This document shows, piece after piece, positions 61,129-64,000 of a DNA stretch of 64,000 nucleotides. Position 1 is the stretch's first letter; each line of letters begins with the position of its first letter. Origin of the DNA: a bacterium (GTDB taxonomy: Bacteria; Babelota; Babeliae; Babelales; RVW-14); the NCBI GenBank assembly GCA_016699045.1, contig CP064957.1, positions 1,302,001 to 1,366,000 on the forward strand. The letters are read 5' to 3'. The position numbers and the translations under genes are program-made. The notes beneath the pieces are model-generated. The model saw only the letters and a program-made list of their open reading frames with translations. It was not told the origin of the DNA and made no database searches.

Positions 61129-61213
61129 TCCTGCCTGCCCGTCGAAGCTCGTAGAGCGAAGTCGGGAGCTTGTCGAAGGACGAAGGACGAAGGATTTGAG
61201 CGGTCTCTTTTTA
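61129..61213. repeat. Palindromic repeat, family copy B
   Basis: 61129-61180 matches 45113-45164 with three differences. CCCGTATGTCC occurs twice just upstream and GAAGGAC twice just downstream. A T5 run follows on the plus strand, so it probably terminates the Rpn transcript. Confidence 0.75.
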
Positions 61214-61261
61214 TCTCTCAACGGTAAAAAATTCTTTATTGAGGCGCAGCCTCTTGTTTTG

Positions 61262-63751
61262 CTACGGCATATTATACGCTGGCGGCGGCCCTTGCGGCAC
61301 GGCAAGCTGCGGTGCTGGACTTTGCGTTGGTGGTTGCTGTGCCGACATTGGTCTTGCTTCAGTTGTCGGCTGGCGTGCGCCTGCGCTAACTGGTGCCACT
61401 GGTATTATGTTTAATCCTTGGATATTGAATCCTTCTGGTGTGCTACCAATTTGTTGTTGAGATTGCTGTGGTTGGTTCATAGCGCCAGCTCCAGCTCCAG
61501 CGTTTCGTGCTATTAATTCCAAAAGAGATGGTTTTTTCTTCGCTTCTGGTTCAGCTGCTGTGGTTCCTTCAGCTTCTGTTTTAGCTTTTGCTCGAATTGC
61601 TGCCAGTTCTTGTACGCCTACTTTTTGTTGGTCTTGTGATATGTTGTGAAGATTTTGTAATTGTTGAGTGCCTGGGTTGAGCGCTGGCGTTGATGCTGGG
61701 GGTGACGAAGTCAAAGGTGCTGGAAGCGGAGCTAATGCTATTGGTGCTTGCGTTGCGAGCGGTTTTACGCTTTCGCCTGGTTTGGGTGGTTGTATTGCGC
61801 TTGCCTCAGGAGCTATTATTGCGGGCGTTGGCAGTGCTGGTAGCGGCGTGGTTGGACGAGTTGGTGGGGTTACCGCCGGGCGCGCGGGCGGTGTTGGTGG
61901 GGCAGGGAGCTTTGGTATTTCAAATGACGGGTTAGTTAAATTTTCAAATTTGGCTGCTTTTACGCCAATTTCTTTATCAATTGCTGCTTTTCGTTCTGGT
62001 GTGGCGGTTGCTTTCTCGGCCATAAGTTTTTTCATGTCAGCGCTTATTTTTAATGCTTCAGCTCGTCCTTGCTTCAAGTTACTGTTCAAGTCAGTAACGG
62101 CTTTTTGTTCAAGTGATATAATTTTTTGCTTTATGCTTGGTGATTCTGGATCAAACTTACGCAGCTGTTTTTGTTGAACAACAAGCTCGTCTTCAATTTG
62201 TTTTCTTTTCGCCGTGACATCAGGAGCTTCACCTTCTTTTGGTGTGCCAAGTTTTTCAAGTTTTATATACTTTTTGGTCATGCTGCTTTCAATGGCATCG
62301 TAGTTTTTTTGCGCTTGCTCGGTGAGGGTTTCTTTGATTTCTCTTCGTTTTGCTACAATATTTTGGTTTTCTAAATTACTTAAAGCGCGCTTACCCAAAA
62401 CATCTTGCTTGTAAGCTTCAAGTTCTCCTTTAACTTTTTTTGCCGCTTGCGGGTCGTTGGCGTATTTGGCGTTGAGTGCAATCTCTTTGGCCTTGATTGC
62501 TGCCTGATCTTTGGCATTCATTATTTTTTGGTTTGTGCTTGATTGCTTAAATTTTTCAAAAGTGCTGACAGTATTACGTGCCGTTAATTTGAGGTCGGTT
62601 TTCGATCGGTTCCAATCTTCACGCACTCGCGCAAAGTCTCCTTTTGCTTGTGCCCAACCTGCTGTTGAGCGTGCCCAGTCTTCTTTTATTGCTTTGGTTG
62701 GATTTTTAAAAAAATCGGTAAATTTTTTAGTGTCGCGTCTTACATCGCCAATGGTCAGGTTGTAAAGCATGCCGCGGTCTCTCATTGCTTGATCACGCAG
62801 CTCGGCTCGTGCGGTTGTGTGAAGATTGCCTGATTTGAGACCAGCAAGATAGTCATCGCGTGACATGCCGATGTCTTTTGCTTTGGCATCATATTTGGCG
62901 AGTGTTTTTTTGTCGCCAGTTGCTTGTGCTTTTTCAATTTCAGCAACGCGCTTTGTCATAATTGCCTGTTCTTTTTCTTGAGCCTTTTGCGCTTTTAGTT
63001 CGCGTTTGCTTGGTTTTGGTGATGATGCTGGCGAGGTGTCTGATTCATAAGCACTTTTTTTTGTACCAGTGCTTGAATACATTGATTCTTTTGAAGAGCC
63101 ATAAGGGCTCGATGCGCTTGGAGCATACCGACTACTGCCGATGCTGACTGGTGCGTAGGCACTTGATGAGGCTGGAGCGCCATACTTGCTTTCTGCTTGA
63201 GCTGCTTTTTGTTGGTCTTTCGTTTGTGCCGAGCGTTGAAAAAGACCAGGTATGCTGTCCGCAATTTTATCTTGCATGACACCTATTTTTTTAGTAACGC
63301 GTGCGTTTATTTCTGCGAATTTAGCATTCGCTTTTTCAAGGCTTGTTTTCGGTTGTTTTACCGCGGTGCTGGTTGGTTGAGCGGGAGCTGGTTGCGAGGT
63401 TGGCGCTGTCGCTTGCGGTTGTTTTGCCACGGTACTGGTTGGCTTGGCGGGAACCCATTTATTTGCTGGTTGCGAGGTTGGAGCACCGGCTGGTTCTGGT
63501 GATGTTGTTGTATGAGATTTAAGTAATGCCTGAGATTCTTCTGCAAAATTTGGTTGTTTAGTTTTTTTGCCAAAAATACCGGCGGTACTTTTATCACTTT
63601 GTTGTTTTTGTTCACCCAAAAGCCTTTTACCCATGGTTGAGCTTCTGAGAGTACTGAAAATTTTTGCTGCTGCGTGCATTGGTACAAACGTGCTGTTAGT
63701 AAGGACTATCATTACCAGAACGCGAAAAAAAATATGAGCAGTTCGTATCAT
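61262..63751 (-). CDS. Large exported Pro/Ala-rich coiled-coil protein
   Basis: 829 residues, ATG behind GGAAAAA. Signal peptide (FFRVLVMIVLTNSTFVPMHA), a Ser/Thr/Pro/Gln-rich stretch with a repeated TSQPA...P(A/T)STVAKQP-type unit, a Ser/Tyr-rich stretch (SSSAYAPVSIGSSRYAPSAS), a long Lys/Ala/Glu helical middle (about residues 230-600) and a strongly Pro/Ala-rich end (PPTPPARPAVTPPTRPTTPL). No recognised domain. The composition matches its neighbours and suggests an exported, surface or host-facing protein. The next upstream gene starts within 20 bases. Confidence 0.6.
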   Translation of the reverse strand: MIRTAHIFFRVLVMIVLTNSTFVPMHAAAKIFSTLRSSTMGKRLLGEQKQQSDKSTAGIFGKKTKQPNFAEESQALLKSHTTTSPEPAGAPTSQPANKWVPAKPTSTVAKQPQATAPTSQPAPAQPTSTAVKQPKTSLEKANAKFAEINARVTKKIGVMQDKIADSIPGLFQRSAQTKDQQKAAQAESKYGAPASSSAYAPVSIGSSRYAPSASSPYGSSKESMYSSTGTKKSAYESDTSPASSPKPSKRELKAQKAQEKEQAIMTKRVAEIEKAQATGDKKTLAKYDAKAKDIGMSRDDYLAGLKSGNLHTTARAELRDQAMRDRGMLYNLTIGDVRRDTKKFTDFFKNPTKAIKEDWARSTAGWAQAKGDFARVREDWNRSKTDLKLTARNTVSTFEKFKQSSTNQKIMNAKDQAAIKAKEIALNAKYANDPQAAKKVKGELEAYKQDVLGKRALSNLENQNIVAKRREIKETLTEQAQKNYDAIESSMTKKYIKLEKLGTPKEGEAPDVTAKRKQIEDELVVQQKQLRKFDPESPSIKQKIISLEQKAVTDLNSNLKQGRAEALKISADMKKLMAEKATATPERKAAIDKEIGVKAAKFENLTNPSFEIPKLPAPPTPPARPAVTPPTRPTTPLPALPTPAIIAPEASAIQPPKPGESVKPLATQAPIALAPLPAPLTSSPPASTPALNPGTQQLQNLHNISQDQQKVGVQELAAIRAKAKTEAEGTTAAEPEAKKKPSLLELIARNAGAGAGAMNQPQQSQQQIGSTPEGFNIQGLNIIPVAPVSAGARQPTTEARPMSAQQPPTQSPAPQLAVPQGPPPAYNMP

Positions 63752-63770
63752 TTTTTTTCCTTTGGCACAA

Positions 63771-63995
63771 TCATTTTTTTGCTGTTATGTCGCACTTTTC
63801 TTGCAGTGCGAGCAGGGCTTGGGTGCCGTATCGTGCTTTAATTTTGGTTTCAAGTTCAGTGATTTTTTTGTGAACTGTTTGGTTGGCATTGCTGGCTGGC
63901 ATGTTTTGATAAAGTACTTTTAGCTTTGTTTGCTGGCGTTGTTGGCGCAACGATTGGTCGGTGCCCCAGCAGTAACTTCCACCAACCACAAACAT
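63771..63995 (-). CDS. C-terminal part of a gene cut by the window edge
   Basis: At least 74 residues ending QEKCDITAKK. The ATG at 63995 could be the start but the frame is open to the window end, so the true start is unknown. The sequence is helical and basic, without recognised motifs. The stop lies 19 bases before the 61262-63751 gene, so the two are probably in one transcript. Confidence 0.45.
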   Translation of the reverse strand: MFVVGGSYCWGTDQSLRQQRQQTKLKVLYQNMPASNANQTVHKKITELETKIKARYGTQALLALQEKCDITAKK

Positions 63996-64000
63996 AACAT

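Noticed and set aside
61129..61200. Tandem GAAGGAC units considered as a CRISPR-like or VNTR array
   Set aside because: Only two to three 7-base units inside a palindromic repeat; no spacers, no cas genes.

Overview
The window looks like a chromosomal stretch of a small, AT-rich, host-dependent Gram-negative bacterium. My best guess is a member of Candidatus Dependentiae (TM6/Babeliae). This rests on the very high proportion of proteins with signal peptides but no recognisable function, the secreted ankyrin proteins, and the Gram-negative envelope genes (waaA, gmhB, mrdA, mreC). It is an inference without a marker-gene tree. No rRNA, CRISPR array, prophage or complete insertion sequence was seen.

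Layout. 1-5.3 kb: a pentameric ligand-gated ion channel homologue followed by a degenerate phosphatase-like membrane protein, then the first copy (minus strand) of a two-gene cassette encoding an ATAD3-like AAA+ ATPase and a membrane partner. 5.3-8 kb: a large exported protein ending in an EndoU-type nuclease toxin domain, with a probable immunity gene. 8-17 kb: an exported-looking prenyltransferase and methyltransferase, uvrA, an MNT/HEPN pair, a TfoX-like gene and two secreted ankyrin-type proteins. 17.2-26.3 kb: second copy of the ATAD3-like cassette, followed by four more exported or membrane proteins including a 1021-residue P-loop protein. 26-37 kb: exported proteins, then housekeeping genes (recJ, lysS, ftsB-like, rapZ, ctp protease, glycosyltransferase, waaA). 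37.4-37.8 kb: a tRNA-His/Pro/Arg cluster behind a clear sigma-70-type promoter. 37.8-48.3 kb: DEAD-box helicase, a frameshifted mepB-like gene, a lipoprotein, rdgB, mrdA, gmhB, an RMD1-like protein, exported proteins and two more tRNA-Arg genes. 48.3-53.4 kb: mreC, dus, gatA, gatC and a MATE transporter on the minus strand. 53.5-64 kb: large proline-rich, coiled-coil exported proteins on the minus strand, interrupted by an Rpn-type nuclease and palindromic repeats.

How the genes fit together. The window mixes cell-wall and LPS synthesis, DNA repair and translation genes with a large lineage-specific secretome. Several families that are normally cytosolic carry an N-terminal hydrophobic leader here: UppS-like, methyltransferase, AAA+ ATPase, P-loop protein, glycosyltransferase and thioredoxin-fold. 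The most unusual elements are the duplicated ATAD3-like cassette, the ligand-gated channel paired with a pseudo-phosphatase, and the EndoU toxin/immunity pair.

Data quality. Four genes (the first ATAD3-like copy, mepB, gatA, the MATE transporter) show apparent single-base frameshifts. At least three lie at A/T homopolymers, and one hits gatA, which is normally essential. Assembly error should be excluded before treating these as decayed genes. Small palindromic repeats of one family recur at 45.1, 56.4-56.6 and 61.1 kb.
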